A stretch of DNA of 64,000 nt. Source: Yinghuangia soli (GTDB lineage: Bacteria > Actinomycetota > Actinomycetes > Streptomycetales > Streptomycetaceae). The translations under genes were made by a program, and so were the position numbers. Below are positions 25,301-33,380 of the stretch, in pieces (position 1 is the first letter of the stretch; the number at the start of each line of letters is the position of its first letter). Under the pieces are notes generated by a model that searched no databases, was not told the origin of the DNA, and worked only from the letters and a program-made list of their open reading frames with translations. The stretch is taken from the NCBI RefSeq assembly GCF_021502675.1, contig NZ_JAKFHA010000008.1:97644-161643 (forward strand), in the 5' to 3' direction.

Positions 25301-26119
25301 ATGGTTTCTGACCTGTCCGTGCACCTCGACCAGGACCGGGAACACCGCCTGGTCGTCAAACCGCCGTTCGACGTGATCGACGTGCCGACCCGGCTGGACG
25401 ACGTGCCGCTGGGCGGCATGCTGCCCCCGCCCGGTTCCATCGTCGTGTACGTCGGCGACCCCGCGGCCCCGGCCTGGTGCCGCCTGCGTGACGCTGTCGG
25501 GAGCGGCGACTGGGCCGCCGTGCGTGACGCCGACATCGGCGACTTCGTGGCTCCCTGGTCGACGGAGGAGGAGGCCGTCGAGCAACTCGTGAAGACCCCG
25601 GCCTACTTCGAGATCCGGTGTGCCGGTCGGACGCTCTACCGGCACGGTGCCATCCCCACCGGGGCACCCTGGGGGACCGTGCTCTTCCCGTACACCGGAG
25701 GCGAGATCGCGCCCGGTGACTTCGAGATCGTCGAGTATCGGCGGTCCTCGGAAGGACCCGCGAGTGCGTCGCTGGAAGTCGAGTACCTCATCCTGCGCCG
25801 TGCGCCGCAGTTGTCCGCGCTCGAGCAGCAACTCCTGGGCTCCATCGACCCGTCCATGCGCGAGATCCACGTGGGGTCGCGGCGGCCGCACGACATCAAC
25901 TGTGTCATGGACCAGATCACGAGGAACATCGAGCGCGACATCCAACGGGAACTGGACAGGAAGCACCAGAGGACCAGTAGCTGCTTGGTCCTGGGGGTGT
26001 TCGACGGGGGAGCGATCCCCGAGTCCGACGTTGCGGAGGTCCTTGGCAAGGATCAGGAAGCCGCTGCTTCGGTCGCCGAGTTGCTGCTTCTGCGCCGGCG
26101 CATGCTGGGCGAGTCGTAG
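25301..26119 (+). CDS. Hypothetical protein, 272 residues, first gene of a membrane cassette
   Basis: Not recognised. The protein is soluble-looking and acidic, without signal peptide or membrane helix. It has a beta-rich N-terminal half (GSIVVYVGDPAAPAWCRLRDAV, about 45-70) and a helical C-terminal half (about 180-272) with charged heptad-like stretches. ATG 25301 is preceded by GGAG at six bases. The stop is 12 bp before a one-helix membrane protein gene and a polytopic membrane protein gene, so the three are likely one transcript. It could be a cytosolic partner or substrate carrier of those membrane proteins, but nothing in the sequence shows it. Confidence 0.6.
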   Translation: MVSDLSVHLDQDREHRLVVKPPFDVIDVPTRLDDVPLGGMLPPPGSIVVYVGDPAAPAWCRLRDAVGSGDWAAVRDADIGDFVAPWSTEEEAVEQLVKTPAYFEIRCAGRTLYRHGAIPTGAPWGTVLFPYTGGEIAPGDFEIVEYRRSSEGPASASLEVEYLILRRAPQLSALEQQLLGSIDPSMREIHVGSRRPHDINCVMDQITRNIERDIQRELDRKHQRTSSCLVLGVFDGGAIPESDVAEVLGKDQEAAASVAELLLLRRRMLGES

Positions 26120-26131
26120 GCGGAGGATCGC

Positions 26132-26824
26132 ATGAACATGGCTGCGAGGGGATCCGCGGAGGTCGGAAGTCTCGGCTCTGTGCAGTTCGGAGGCGCGGAC
26201 GTCGGGGGAGTGGCCGGTGCGGTGGGGCAAGTCGTTGTCGTCGCGGTGCTGGTGGCGTGGCTGGTGGTGACCGTGTTGTTCGCTTTGCCGCGCGTCGGTG
26301 ATCCGATCGGACAGCGCCTGCCTGCCTGGTGCCTTTCGCTGATCCCCTCGTGGTCGTTCTTCGCCCCGAACCCGCCGCGCGACGACCGGGTGCTGCTGTA
26401 CCGGGACGTGTTCGGCGGTCAGGGAGCGGGCCCGTTCCGCGAAGTGTGGTCCAGTGCTGCGGGATCGGACCTTTTCAAGGGGCGTACGGAGAAGGCCGTG
26501 ACCGACAGCATCGGCGAACTCCTGGTCCGGTCACGCGTTTCCGCGGGGCAGGACGGGCAGGACGGGCGCAAGCCGACCGATCCGCTCCAGGGAATGCAGG
26601 CCGCGCAGGTGATGGTCAGCACGCCGTACGTGCAACTCCTCAACCGCGTCGCCGCCGCCCCGCACGACCCGCGGACCCAGGCCGTGCAATTCGTGATCGT
26701 GGCGACGGACCACGGGGAAGAGAGCCCCAAAGTGCTGTTCATTTCGGCGACGCACCGTCTCGATGCGGAGCCGCCGGCCCGGACCGTACCGGAGCCTCCG
26801 CGTGCCCGGGTGGGCACGTGCTGA
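26132..26824 (+). CDS. Single-pass membrane protein with WSFFAPNPP motif (SdpA/DUF5819-like partner)
   Basis: A 230-residue protein with one strong N-terminal membrane helix (about residues 32-52) followed at about 70-82 by the motif WSFFAPNPPRDDR. This motif placement is typical of small membrane proteins encoded next to HTTM-domain proteins, such as SdpA-like or DUF5819-like partners; that comparison is from memory and needs a profile search. The rest is predicted extracytoplasmic. Its stop overlaps the next gene by seven bases (26818-26824), so the two products are probably made in equal amounts and form a complex. Confidence 0.55.
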   Translation: MNMAARGSAEVGSLGSVQFGGADVGGVAGAVGQVVVVAVLVAWLVVTVLFALPRVGDPIGQRLPAWCLSLIPSWSFFAPNPPRDDRVLLYRDVFGGQGAGPFREVWSSAAGSDLFKGRTEKAVTDSIGELLVRSRVSAGQDGQDGRKPTDPLQGMQAAQVMVSTPYVQLLNRVAAAPHDPRTQAVQFVIVATDHGEESPKVLFISATHRLDAEPPARTVPEPPRARVGTC

Positions 26825-27621
26825 CCGCGGCCGTCGCCGCCCGCGAGGTGCTCGCGATCGGTGGTCTGGGGCTGGCCGTCTCGGCGGCCCGCGACCTGCG
26901 GGTGCGGCACGAGTACGCGCCCAGCGGTGTCCTCACCTATGCCGTCGAGGCGTCCGGCCGCGACAGCAACGCGGCCCTGCTGTGGCTGTCGACGTGGGAG
27001 CACTACCGGGTGGCGCTGGCCGTGCAGTTCGCGGCGGGAGCGGCGGCTCCGGTCGTGGCCCTCGCCGCGCCGACCCCGGCGGCCGCCGTCGCGGCCCTGC
27101 TGCTGGCCGCATGCGCCGTCCTGACCCTGCAGCGCAGCAGTTACGGACTCGACGGCGCGGACCAGATGTTCGCCCTCGCCATGATCTCGTGCACCGCCGC
27201 GCTGGTCGCCGGAGAGCGGTACGGACGGCTGTTCCTCTACTTCCTCGCGGCCCAGCTGATCCTGAGCTACCTCATCGCCGGCATCGCGAAGCTGGTCTCG
27301 CCGGTGTGGCGCGACGGCACATGCCTCGCCGGCATCCTGAGTACAAAGGCGTACAGCTCACCGCGGCTGGCCGCGCTGCTCCGCCGTCATCGCACGTTCG
27401 CCCTCGGCATGGCATGGAGCGTGATGCTCTTCGAAGTCACCTTCATTGCGGTGCCGTTCCTGGCGCCGGTACTCGACGGGACGGTCATGCTCGCGGGGCT
27501 TGTCTGCGGCGTGCTGTTCCATCTCGGCATCTCGGTGACGATGCGGCTCCACACGTTCGTCTTCGCCTTCACCGGTGCCTACCCGGCGCTGCTGTACGCC
27601 ATGGACAACCCGCCGATGTGA
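26818..27621 (+). CDS. Polytopic membrane protein, HTTM/SdpB-like
   Basis: A 267-residue protein with about seven hydrophobic segments. The region LSYLIAGIAKLVSPVWRDGTCL (about 140-162) and the preceding DGADQM resemble the horizontally transferred transmembrane (HTTM) domain shared by vitamin K carboxylase-like proteins and SdpB. HTTM proteins in bacteria act in peptide maturation or redox-linked membrane chemistry. Start GTG 26818 lies inside the end of the upstream gene, the usual coupled arrangement. Substrate and role are unknown. A strong hairpin ends the cassette. Confidence 0.6.
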   Translation: MLTAAVAAREVLAIGGLGLAVSAARDLRVRHEYAPSGVLTYAVEASGRDSNAALLWLSTWEHYRVALAVQFAAGAAAPVVALAAPTPAAAVAALLLAACAVLTLQRSSYGLDGADQMFALAMISCTAALVAGERYGRLFLYFLAAQLILSYLIAGIAKLVSPVWRDGTCLAGILSTKAYSSPRLAALLRRHRTFALGMAWSVMLFEVTFIAVPFLAPVLDGTVMLAGLVCGVLFHLGISVTMRLHTFVFAFTGAYPALLYAMDNPPM

Positions 27622-27626
27622 GCAAC

Positions 27627-27666
27627 CGCCTCCCCTCCGGCGCGTACGGCGACGCCGGGGGAGGCG
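27627..27666. terminator. Bidirectional terminator hairpin
   Basis: The segment 27627-27642 pairs with 27653-27666 (CGCCTCCCC with GGGGAGGCG plus an inner CGGCG helix with one bulge). It exactly fills the 45-bp gap between the convergent HTTM-like gene and the flavin monooxygenase gene. Confidence 0.75.
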
Positions 27667-28803
27667 TCAGGCGGCCCGGCCGCCCGCGTCGCGCTCGGCC
27701 AGGAGCCGGGTGATGGCGTCCGCAGCGGTCCGGCCTGCGCGGTTGGCGCCGACGGTGCTGGCGGACGGACCGTAGCCGATCAGATGGATACGGGGGTCCT
27801 TGGCGGCATGGGTGCCGTCCATGCGGATGCCGCCGCCGGGTTCGCGGAGCGCCAGCGGGGCGAGGTGGTCGAGGGCGGCGCGGAAGCCGGTGGCCCAGAG
27901 GATGGCGTCGGCGCGGATGTGCCGGGGGCCGTCAGGGGCGTCCCAGGCGACACCGTCCGGGGTGATGCGGTCGAACATCGGGAGCCGGTGCAGGACGCCT
28001 CGGGCCTGGGCCGCGCGTACGGCCGGGGTGGGCGGCAGACCGGTGACCGAGACGACGCTCTCCGGGGGCAGGCCGAGGCGCACGCGGTCCGCGACGCGGG
28101 CCACCACTTGGCGGCCGAGCTCCGGGGTGAAGGGCTCGTCGGTGAACTGCGGGGGACGCCGTGTCACCCATGTGGTGGTACCGCCCGCCGCGGCTATCTC
28201 GGCCAGGAAGTGGATCGCGGACGTGCCGCCGCCGACCACGACGACGTGCTGCCCGCGGAACTCGTCCGCGCTGCGGTAGTCGGCGGTGTGCAGTTGGCGG
28301 CCGCGGAAGTCGCCGGCGCCCGGGTAGTACGGGCGGAACGGGCGCCGCCAGGTGCCGGAGGCGTTGATCAGGGCGCGCGACGTCCAGGTGCCGGAGTCGG
28401 TGGAGACCTCCAGGCGGCCGTCCGCGCGCGAGCGGACGGCGGTGACGCGTACCGGTCGGATGACGGGCAGCTCCATCGTGCGCTCGTACGCCGCGAAGTA
28501 CTCGGGGACCGCCTCACGGGCCGGCCGTGACGGGTCCGGCTCGGGGAAGGCCATGCCGGGCAGGTCGTGGACGCCGTGCACCGACTCCATGAGCAGCGAC
28601 GGCCAGCGGTGCGACCACGCGCCGCCGGGGGCCGGGTCGGCGTCCAGGACGACGAAGCTCAGGCCGTCCCGGCGCAGGTGGTACGCGGCCGACAGCCCGG
28701 CCTGGCCCGCGCCGATGACGACGACGTCCAGGTCCCGGTCCCGGTACGGACCGGGATCCGCACCGAGGCCGACTGCGGTGTGCTCCACCTGCGTGAGTCC
28801 CAT
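27667..28803 (-). CDS. Flavin-containing monooxygenase, Trk-type NAD(P)/FAD oxidoreductase
   Basis: A 378-residue protein with two dinucleotide-binding motifs: FAD site VVIGAGQAGLSAAY near residue 25 and NADPH site VVVVGGGTSAIHF near 180, plus the ATGF motif (LWATGFRAAL) near 310. These are the marks of group B flavoprotein monooxygenases such as FMO or Baeyer-Villiger relatives; the strict BVMO fingerprint was not found, so S- or N-oxygenation, or a putative oxidoreductase, is possible. Start ATG 28803 fits the start of the Rossmann fold; the open frame upstream is not coding-like. It is followed upstream by the TetR gene in the same direction, 74 bp apart. Confidence 0.8.
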   Translation of the reverse strand: MGLTQVEHTAVGLGADPGPYRDRDLDVVVIGAGQAGLSAAYHLRRDGLSFVVLDADPAPGGAWSHRWPSLLMESVHGVHDLPGMAFPEPDPSRPAREAVPEYFAAYERTMELPVIRPVRVTAVRSRADGRLEVSTDSGTWTSRALINASGTWRRPFRPYYPGAGDFRGRQLHTADYRSADEFRGQHVVVVGGGTSAIHFLAEIAAAGGTTTWVTRRPPQFTDEPFTPELGRQVVARVADRVRLGLPPESVVSVTGLPPTPAVRAAQARGVLHRLPMFDRITPDGVAWDAPDGPRHIRADAILWATGFRAALDHLAPLALREPGGGIRMDGTHAAKDPRIHLIGYGPSASTVGANRAGRTAADAITRLLAERDAGGRAA

Positions 28804-28877
28804 GCGGAGGACAACACGATCGGCCTCCGGGGCCTTCCCGCGGTGAAGGGACCCGAGGCCTTCCCGGCGCGGCGGGC

Positions 28878-29486
28878 CTACCGGCTCTCCGTGCCGCCGA
28901 GCCCCTGCAGCAGCTGGGCGACGTGCGCCGGAGCCTCCTTGGCCGTGAGGGGCCGGTGGCCCACCAGAAGCCGGTACCAGAACAGGCCGAAGAGGTGGTC
29001 GGTCGCGGCCTCCAGGTCGGCGTCGGCCGGGAGTTCGCCGCGTTCCGCGCCGCGGGTGAGCAGGGTCAGCACGACCGCGCGCCGGCTTTCGACCCATTCG
29101 CGGAACGGTTGGGCGAAAGCCGGGTCCAGCTGGGCCTCTGCCATCAGGCCGCGCAACGTCCGTACCCGCAGCGGATGTTCGGAGACACCGTAGAGGGCGG
29201 TGGCGAAGGCGGTGAGGTCGCCCGCGAGGGATCCGGTGTCCGGCTCGGGCATCCGCTGTCCGACCGCCGTGCGGTAGCCGTCCAGGACCAGCAGCGCCTT
29301 GGACTTCCACCACCGGTAGATCGTGCTCTTGGCGACGTCCGCGCGGTTCGCGATCCCCTCGATGGTGACGGCCTGGTAGCCGAGCTCCTCGACGAGTTCG
29401 ATCGCCGCGGCGAGGACCGCGTCATGAGCGTCCTGGCTTCGGATCCGGCCGCCGACGCGGCGGGGGTGGGCTTCTCCGGTGGGCAC
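28878..29486 (-). CDS. TetR-family transcriptional regulator
   Basis: A 202-residue TetR repressor: the N-terminal helix-turn-helix is at about residues 20-65 (VTIEGIANRADVAKSTIYRWWKSK) and a C-terminal ligand domain follows (TetR_C_33-like). It starts at GTG 29486 with no ribosome box, suggesting a leaderless or weakly translated mRNA. The divergent intergenic region contains a perfect 12-bp inverted repeat, which is the likely operator controlling this gene and the hydrolase at 29560. The flavin monooxygenase downstream is in the same direction and probably in the regulon. Confidence 0.88.
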   Translation of the reverse strand: MPTGEAHPRRVGGRIRSQDAHDAVLAAAIELVEELGYQAVTIEGIANRADVAKSTIYRWWKSKALLVLDGYRTAVGQRMPEPDTGSLAGDLTAFATALYGVSEHPLRVRTLRGLMAEAQLDPAFAQPFREWVESRRAVVLTLLTRGAERGELPADADLEAATDHLFGLFWYRLLVGHRPLTAKEAPAHVAQLLQGLGGTESR

Positions 29487-29513
29487 TTGCCCACGCTAGC
29501 AGTTGTGCTACGT

Positions 29514-29543
29514 TAATCGAAACGCGACGGTGCGTTTCGATTA
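29514..29543. promoter_or_regulatory. TetR operator candidate, perfect 12-bp arms
   Basis: TAATCGAAACGC (29514-29525) and its exact complement at 29532-29543 flank a six-base spacer. It is centred between the divergent tetR and alpha/beta-hydrolase genes, 28 bp from the repressor start and 17 bp from the hydrolase start. Size and position are those of a TetR-family operator. Confidence 0.75.
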
Positions 29544-29559
29544 GGGGAGTGGATCGAAC

Positions 29560-30141
29560 ATGAGCGAGATCGTGGTTTCGCACGGCTACGGTGCCGGTGA
29601 CGACAGCGTCTGGTTCCCGTACCTGACCGAGCAGCTGGCCGGGGCGGGCCACCGGGTCACCGTGCCGCGGCTGCCCGAGACGAACGCACCGCGGCTGGAA
29701 CCGTGGCGCAAGACATACGGAGAGGCGGTGGCGGCCGCCGGGCCCGCCGAGGACACCGTGCTGGTGGGGCACAGCATCGGCGCGGTCAACGTGCTGCGCT
29801 TCCTCGAGCAGCACGACGCGGACGCCGGGGGCGTTTTCGCGGGCGTCCTCCTGGTCGCCGCGTCGGCGCACGAGGTCGGGTACGACGAGCTCGCCGAGTT
29901 CTTCGAGGGCGGCTTCGACTGGGCGCGCATCCGCCGCGCAGCCCGGCAGTTCCGGGTCCTCCAGGCCATCGACGACCCGGTCAACCAGCCCGACCCGACC
30001 GAGCACGTCCGGCTGTTCGTCGAGGGCCTCGGCGCGACCGCCGTCGTGACGCCGACCGGCGGCCACTTCGGCGCGACCCCGGACGACCATGTCGAGGTCC
30101 CCGAGGCCGTCCGGCTGGTCACCGAGCTGATCGGCGCCTGA
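29560..30141 (+). CDS. Small alpha/beta hydrolase (RBBP9/YdeN type)
   Basis: A 193-residue serine hydrolase of the RBBP9/YdeN family with nucleophile Ser72 in GHSIGA, acid Asp in AIDDPVN (about 137) and His in GGHFG (about 168). The compact form lacks a lid domain. Physiological substrates of this family are poorly known. ATG 29560 follows GGGGAG by ten bases. It is divergent from the TetR gene across the perfect inverted repeat, so it is probably the main target of that repressor. A 15-bp hairpin ends it. Confidence 0.82.
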   Translation: MSEIVVSHGYGAGDDSVWFPYLTEQLAGAGHRVTVPRLPETNAPRLEPWRKTYGEAVAAAGPAEDTVLVGHSIGAVNVLRFLEQHDADAGGVFAGVLLVAASAHEVGYDELAEFFEGGFDWARIRRAARQFRVLQAIDDPVNQPDPTEHVRLFVEGLGATAVVTPTGGHFGATPDDHVEVPEAVRLVTELIGA

Positions 30142-30146
30142 GCATG

Positions 30147-30185
30147 CGCCCGGCCCCGCGCGGGGTACCGGCGCGGGGCCGGGCG
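30147..30185. terminator. 15-bp perfect hairpin after the hydrolase gene
   Basis: CGCCCGGCCCCGCGC (30147-30161) and 30171-30185 are exactly complementary around a nine-base loop, six bases after the hydrolase stop. Confidence 0.8.
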
Positions 30186-30256
30186 GAGCTGATGCCGGGC
30201 CGAAGCGCGGCTCGCGGATTGCCGTTCCGGCTCGGGGGGCCTTGGATGGAAGGGTG

Positions 30257-31066
30257 ATGAGCACACGGGATGCCGGGCGGGTCACCGACCTGATGATGCA
30301 AGTGGCCGGGGACGAGGTGCTGCCCCGCTTCGGGGCGCTCGCCGCGGCGGACATCGCCGAGAAGCGGCCGGGCGACCTGGTCACCGTGGCCGATCGGCTG
30401 GCCGAGGAGCGCCTCACCGAAGGACTCACCGCCCTGCTGCCGGGCTCGCTGGTGGTGGGCGAGGAGGCCGTGCACGCGGATCCGGAGGCGCTGCGCCGCC
30501 TCGACGGCGACGCCCCCGTGTGGATCGTCGACCCGGTGGACGGCACCGGCGCCTTCGTGCGCGGCGACGAGCGCTTCTGCATGCTCGTCGCGCTCGCCCA
30601 GGCCGGGACCCTGCTGGCTTCCTGGACGTACGCGCCCGCCCTGGGCATCCTCGCCACCGCGCGCCGGGGCGAAGGAGCCGTATGCGACGGGCGCCCCGTC
30701 CGCGTGCCGGAGCACCGGGCCGACGCCGGTCCGCTCAGGCTGCACATGAGCGACCCGGAGTTCCTCACGCCCGCACAAGGCGCCATGCTGGCGCGCCTCC
30801 ACGGGCCCGACTTCACCCAGCAGGCGTCCACGTCCGCCGGCCTGGACTACGTGGACCTGGTACGCGGCGACACCGACGGGCTCGTCTACGCGTGGGAGTC
30901 GCCTTGGGACCACGCCGCGGGCCTGCTGCTCGTCGCCGAGGCGGGCGGCGTGTCCGCCACGCTCGACGGCGCGCCGTTCAAGCTCGCCGGCGGGAACGCG
31001 CTGCCGCTGGTCGTGGCCGCGCACGAAGACGTGGCCGCGGACCTCGCGAAGCGCCTGATCGGCTGA
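30257..31066 (+). CDS. Inositol monophosphatase family protein
   Basis: A 269-residue lithium-sensitive-type phosphatase. The metal sites are visible: GEEAVH (about 75), DPVDGTGAF (about 93-101) and WDHAAG (about 216-221). The family removes phosphate from inositol phosphate, histidinol phosphate or PAP; the substrate here is not fixed by sequence. ATG 30257 was chosen, with GGAAGGG just upstream; a GTG three bases before is also possible. It stands alone between two terminator-like stretches. Confidence 0.83.
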   Translation: MSTRDAGRVTDLMMQVAGDEVLPRFGALAAADIAEKRPGDLVTVADRLAEERLTEGLTALLPGSLVVGEEAVHADPEALRRLDGDAPVWIVDPVDGTGAFVRGDERFCMLVALAQAGTLLASWTYAPALGILATARRGEGAVCDGRPVRVPEHRADAGPLRLHMSDPEFLTPAQGAMLARLHGPDFTQQASTSAGLDYVDLVRGDTDGLVYAWESPWDHAAGLLLVAEAGGVSATLDGAPFKLAGGNALPLVVAAHEDVAADLAKRLIG

Positions 31067-31211
31067 CCCGCCGCCCGGGGCCCGGCCACCGAGGCCTGCC
31101 GATGCACCCGTGCGCGGAGGCAGGCTTGGCAGCCGGACCCCGCGGCCGCCACGATGAACGTCCGCGCGCCCGCCGTGCCGTTCGCGGGCGCCTCGAGGAC
31201 GGGGAACGAAC

Positions 31212-32183
31212 GTGCACGCACTGCCGTTTGGCCGGCCCGGTCGCTTCTGGCGAGGCAATCTGCACACGCATTCCGACCGTTCGGACGGCGCCTTGCCGCC
31301 CGCCGAGACGGTACGCATCTACCGCGAGGCGGGCTACGACTTCCTCGCCCTCACCGACCACTTCCGGCCCGAGTACGGCTACCCGCTCACCGACACCCGA
31401 TGGCTGCGCACCCCCGACTTCACCACCCTGCTCGGCGCCGAACTGCATGCGCCCGTCACCGAGGCCGGACAGCAGTGGCACATCATCGCCGTGGGCCTTC
31501 CGCTCGGCTTCGAGGCACCCGAACACGGTGAGACCGGACCGGAGCTGGCCCGCCGGGCCCGCGACGCGGGCGCCTTCATCGGCATGGCCCACCCGGCCGC
31601 GTCGCTGCTCACCCTCGCCGACGCGGAGTCCCTGGACGCGGCGCACGCCGTCGAGATCCACAACGCCCTGTCCGCCCGCGAAGACCGCGGCGACAGCTGG
31701 CACTTGACCGACGTCCTGCTCAACCGGGGGCACCGCCTGAGCGCGTACGCCGCCGACGACGCGCACTTCCAGCCGCAGGACCCGCCCGGCTGCCTGGCCT
31801 GGGTGCAGGTACGCGCCGAATCCCTCGACCCCGACGCCCTGCTGGCCGCCCTCATAGCCGGCCACTACTACTCCAGCACCGGCCCCGAACTCCACGACGT
31901 CGCCCTCACCGACGGCCTGGTCACCGTCCGCTGCTCTCCCGTCCGCAAGATCCTGCTCACCGGATGCACCCCGGGCGCCCAGGTGATCGAAGGCGACGAC
32001 CTGACGCATGCCACCCTCCCGGTCGCCATGTTCGGCCACGGCCACTGCCGCGTCACCGTCGAGGACGCCGCCGGCGGACGCGCCTGGAGCAACCCGATCC
32101 ACCTGGCCCCCGAGGCCGAGTCCGCCGAGTCCGCCGACTTTGTGGAAGCCTCTGAAAGTCGGACGAACACCCTTGATGCGTAA
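31212..32183 (+). CDS. PHP-domain metal-dependent hydrolase (CehA/McbA family)
   Basis: A 323-residue protein with a PHP domain: the metal motif NLHTHSD (His18, His20), then ALTDHF and the later GMAHP and ADDAHF histidines, which together form a multi-metal site. CehA/McbA members hydrolyse phosphoesters or carbamates; no signal peptide is seen, so it is cytosolic. A beta-rich C-terminal domain of about 90 residues follows. It starts at GTG 31212 after GGGGAA. It is 39 bp upstream of the serine protease gene. Confidence 0.82.
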   Translation: MHALPFGRPGRFWRGNLHTHSDRSDGALPPAETVRIYREAGYDFLALTDHFRPEYGYPLTDTRWLRTPDFTTLLGAELHAPVTEAGQQWHIIAVGLPLGFEAPEHGETGPELARRARDAGAFIGMAHPAASLLTLADAESLDAAHAVEIHNALSAREDRGDSWHLTDVLLNRGHRLSAYAADDAHFQPQDPPGCLAWVQVRAESLDPDALLAALIAGHYYSSTGPELHDVALTDGLVTVRCSPVRKILLTGCTPGAQVIEGDDLTHATLPVAMFGHGHCRVTVEDAAGGRAWSNPIHLAPEAESAESADFVEASESRTNTLDA

Positions 32184-32222
32184 GCAAATTGACCTTCCGC
32201 GCTAGTCGGTTGGCCATCTTCC

Positions 32223-33311
32223 GTGTTGCCGACGACACGGGTAGCCTCCCGGCGCGCCGCGGATGCCATCGGCCGCGGGCCGCGGGCGGACATCTTCTCG
32301 GGCGTCGACAACGACCCGGCGTCCTGGAAGGTGACGCTCTACCTGACCGACCCGAGCCGCGCCGGAGAGTTCGTCGCGGCCATGCGCGCGCTGGACCCGG
32401 GTGTGGACATGACCCCGCTGACCGTCGCGCAGGGCAAGAACACGCGTCTGGAGGCCAAGGCCGAGGCGGTCCGGCTCGTCGAGGCGACCGACCTCCCGTT
32501 CCAGGTGTTCGGCGCGTCGTGGCTGTCGGACGGCAGCGCCGTCAAGATCCAGGTCGACCGCCCGGCCGCCGTGGAGGAATACCGCAACTCGGCTGCGGCG
32601 AGCGCACGTTCGGCGACGGCACCGGCCGGCGGGAAGTTCGGCCTGATCGCGGAGCAGGGCTCCGCGCCCGTGCCGACGGCCAGCCGGGTCTCCGACACGT
32701 CGCCGTTCTACGGCGCCGCCGCGATCGGCGTCCACCCGGACAACCCGGCAGCCGCCTGGTGCACGACCGGCATCCCGGTGGTCGACCGGAACGGCGGGCG
32801 CTGGATCACCACCGCGGCGCACTGCACCAGCCCGAACGCCCACCTCTACACCCACTTGAACGGGTACATCGGGCAGGCCACCATCTGGAACCCGAACTAC
32901 GACGTCGCCTTCATCAACGCGAACAGCTACCCGCGCACCTGGGACGGACTGGACCCGGGCGGCTACACGCGCGACCTGCTCGGCGGTGCCGGGCACTCGC
33001 AGCTGGGCGAGGAGGTCTGCCACCTGGGCTACAACTCGATGGTGATCCACCAGCGCATCCCGTGCGGCAACCGCGTCGTCACCAAGGAGCACGTCTACCG
33101 GCTGGGTTCGTACACGATGACCGGCGTGCTGGCCCGCCAGTACAACTTCTCGCCGGCCGCGGTCACCGGCGACAGCGGCGTGCCCGTCGTGTCGTTCGGA
33201 CCCGGCGAATCGCGCATCGTCCGCGGCTTCGTGAGTGCGGTGATCGACGGCCGGGAGGTGATCTACCAGGACTTCACCGACATCGCCGGAGCCTTCAGCG
33301 TCCGCGTCTGA
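32223..33311 (+). CDS. Trypsin-like serine protease without visible signal peptide
   Basis: A 362-residue chymotrypsin-fold protease. The catalytic triad is intact: His in TTAAHC, Asp in NYDVAFI and Ser in TGDSGVPV, with cysteine pairs typical of secreted Streptomyces enzymes. About 130 residues before it resemble a propeptide (VTLYLTDPSRAGEFVAAM). The open frame begins at GTG 32223 without a ribosome site, and no signal sequence is encoded, though such proteases are normally exported. The 5' end may therefore be truncated or frameshifted, or the true start may be missed. A 14-bp hairpin follows the stop. Confidence 0.7.
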   Translation: MLPTTRVASRRAADAIGRGPRADIFSGVDNDPASWKVTLYLTDPSRAGEFVAAMRALDPGVDMTPLTVAQGKNTRLEAKAEAVRLVEATDLPFQVFGASWLSDGSAVKIQVDRPAAVEEYRNSAAASARSATAPAGGKFGLIAEQGSAPVPTASRVSDTSPFYGAAAIGVHPDNPAAAWCTTGIPVVDRNGGRWITTAAHCTSPNAHLYTHLNGYIGQATIWNPNYDVAFINANSYPRTWDGLDPGGYTRDLLGGAGHSQLGEEVCHLGYNSMVIHQRIPCGNRVVTKEHVYRLGSYTMTGVLARQYNFSPAAVTGDSGVPVVSFGPGESRIVRGFVSAVIDGREVIYQDFTDIAGAFSVRV

Positions 33312-33324
33312 CCGGTCCGCACCG

Positions 33325-33364
33325 CCGGCCCGCCCGGGAACATGTTTGCCCCCGGGCGGGCCGG
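33325..33364. terminator. 14-bp perfect hairpin after the protease gene
   Basis: CCGGCCCGCCCGGG (33325-33338) is complementary to 33351-33364 with a 12-base loop. It lies between the protease stop and the next start at 33381. Confidence 0.75.
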
Positions 33365-33380
33365 AAGTCGATCATGGCCC

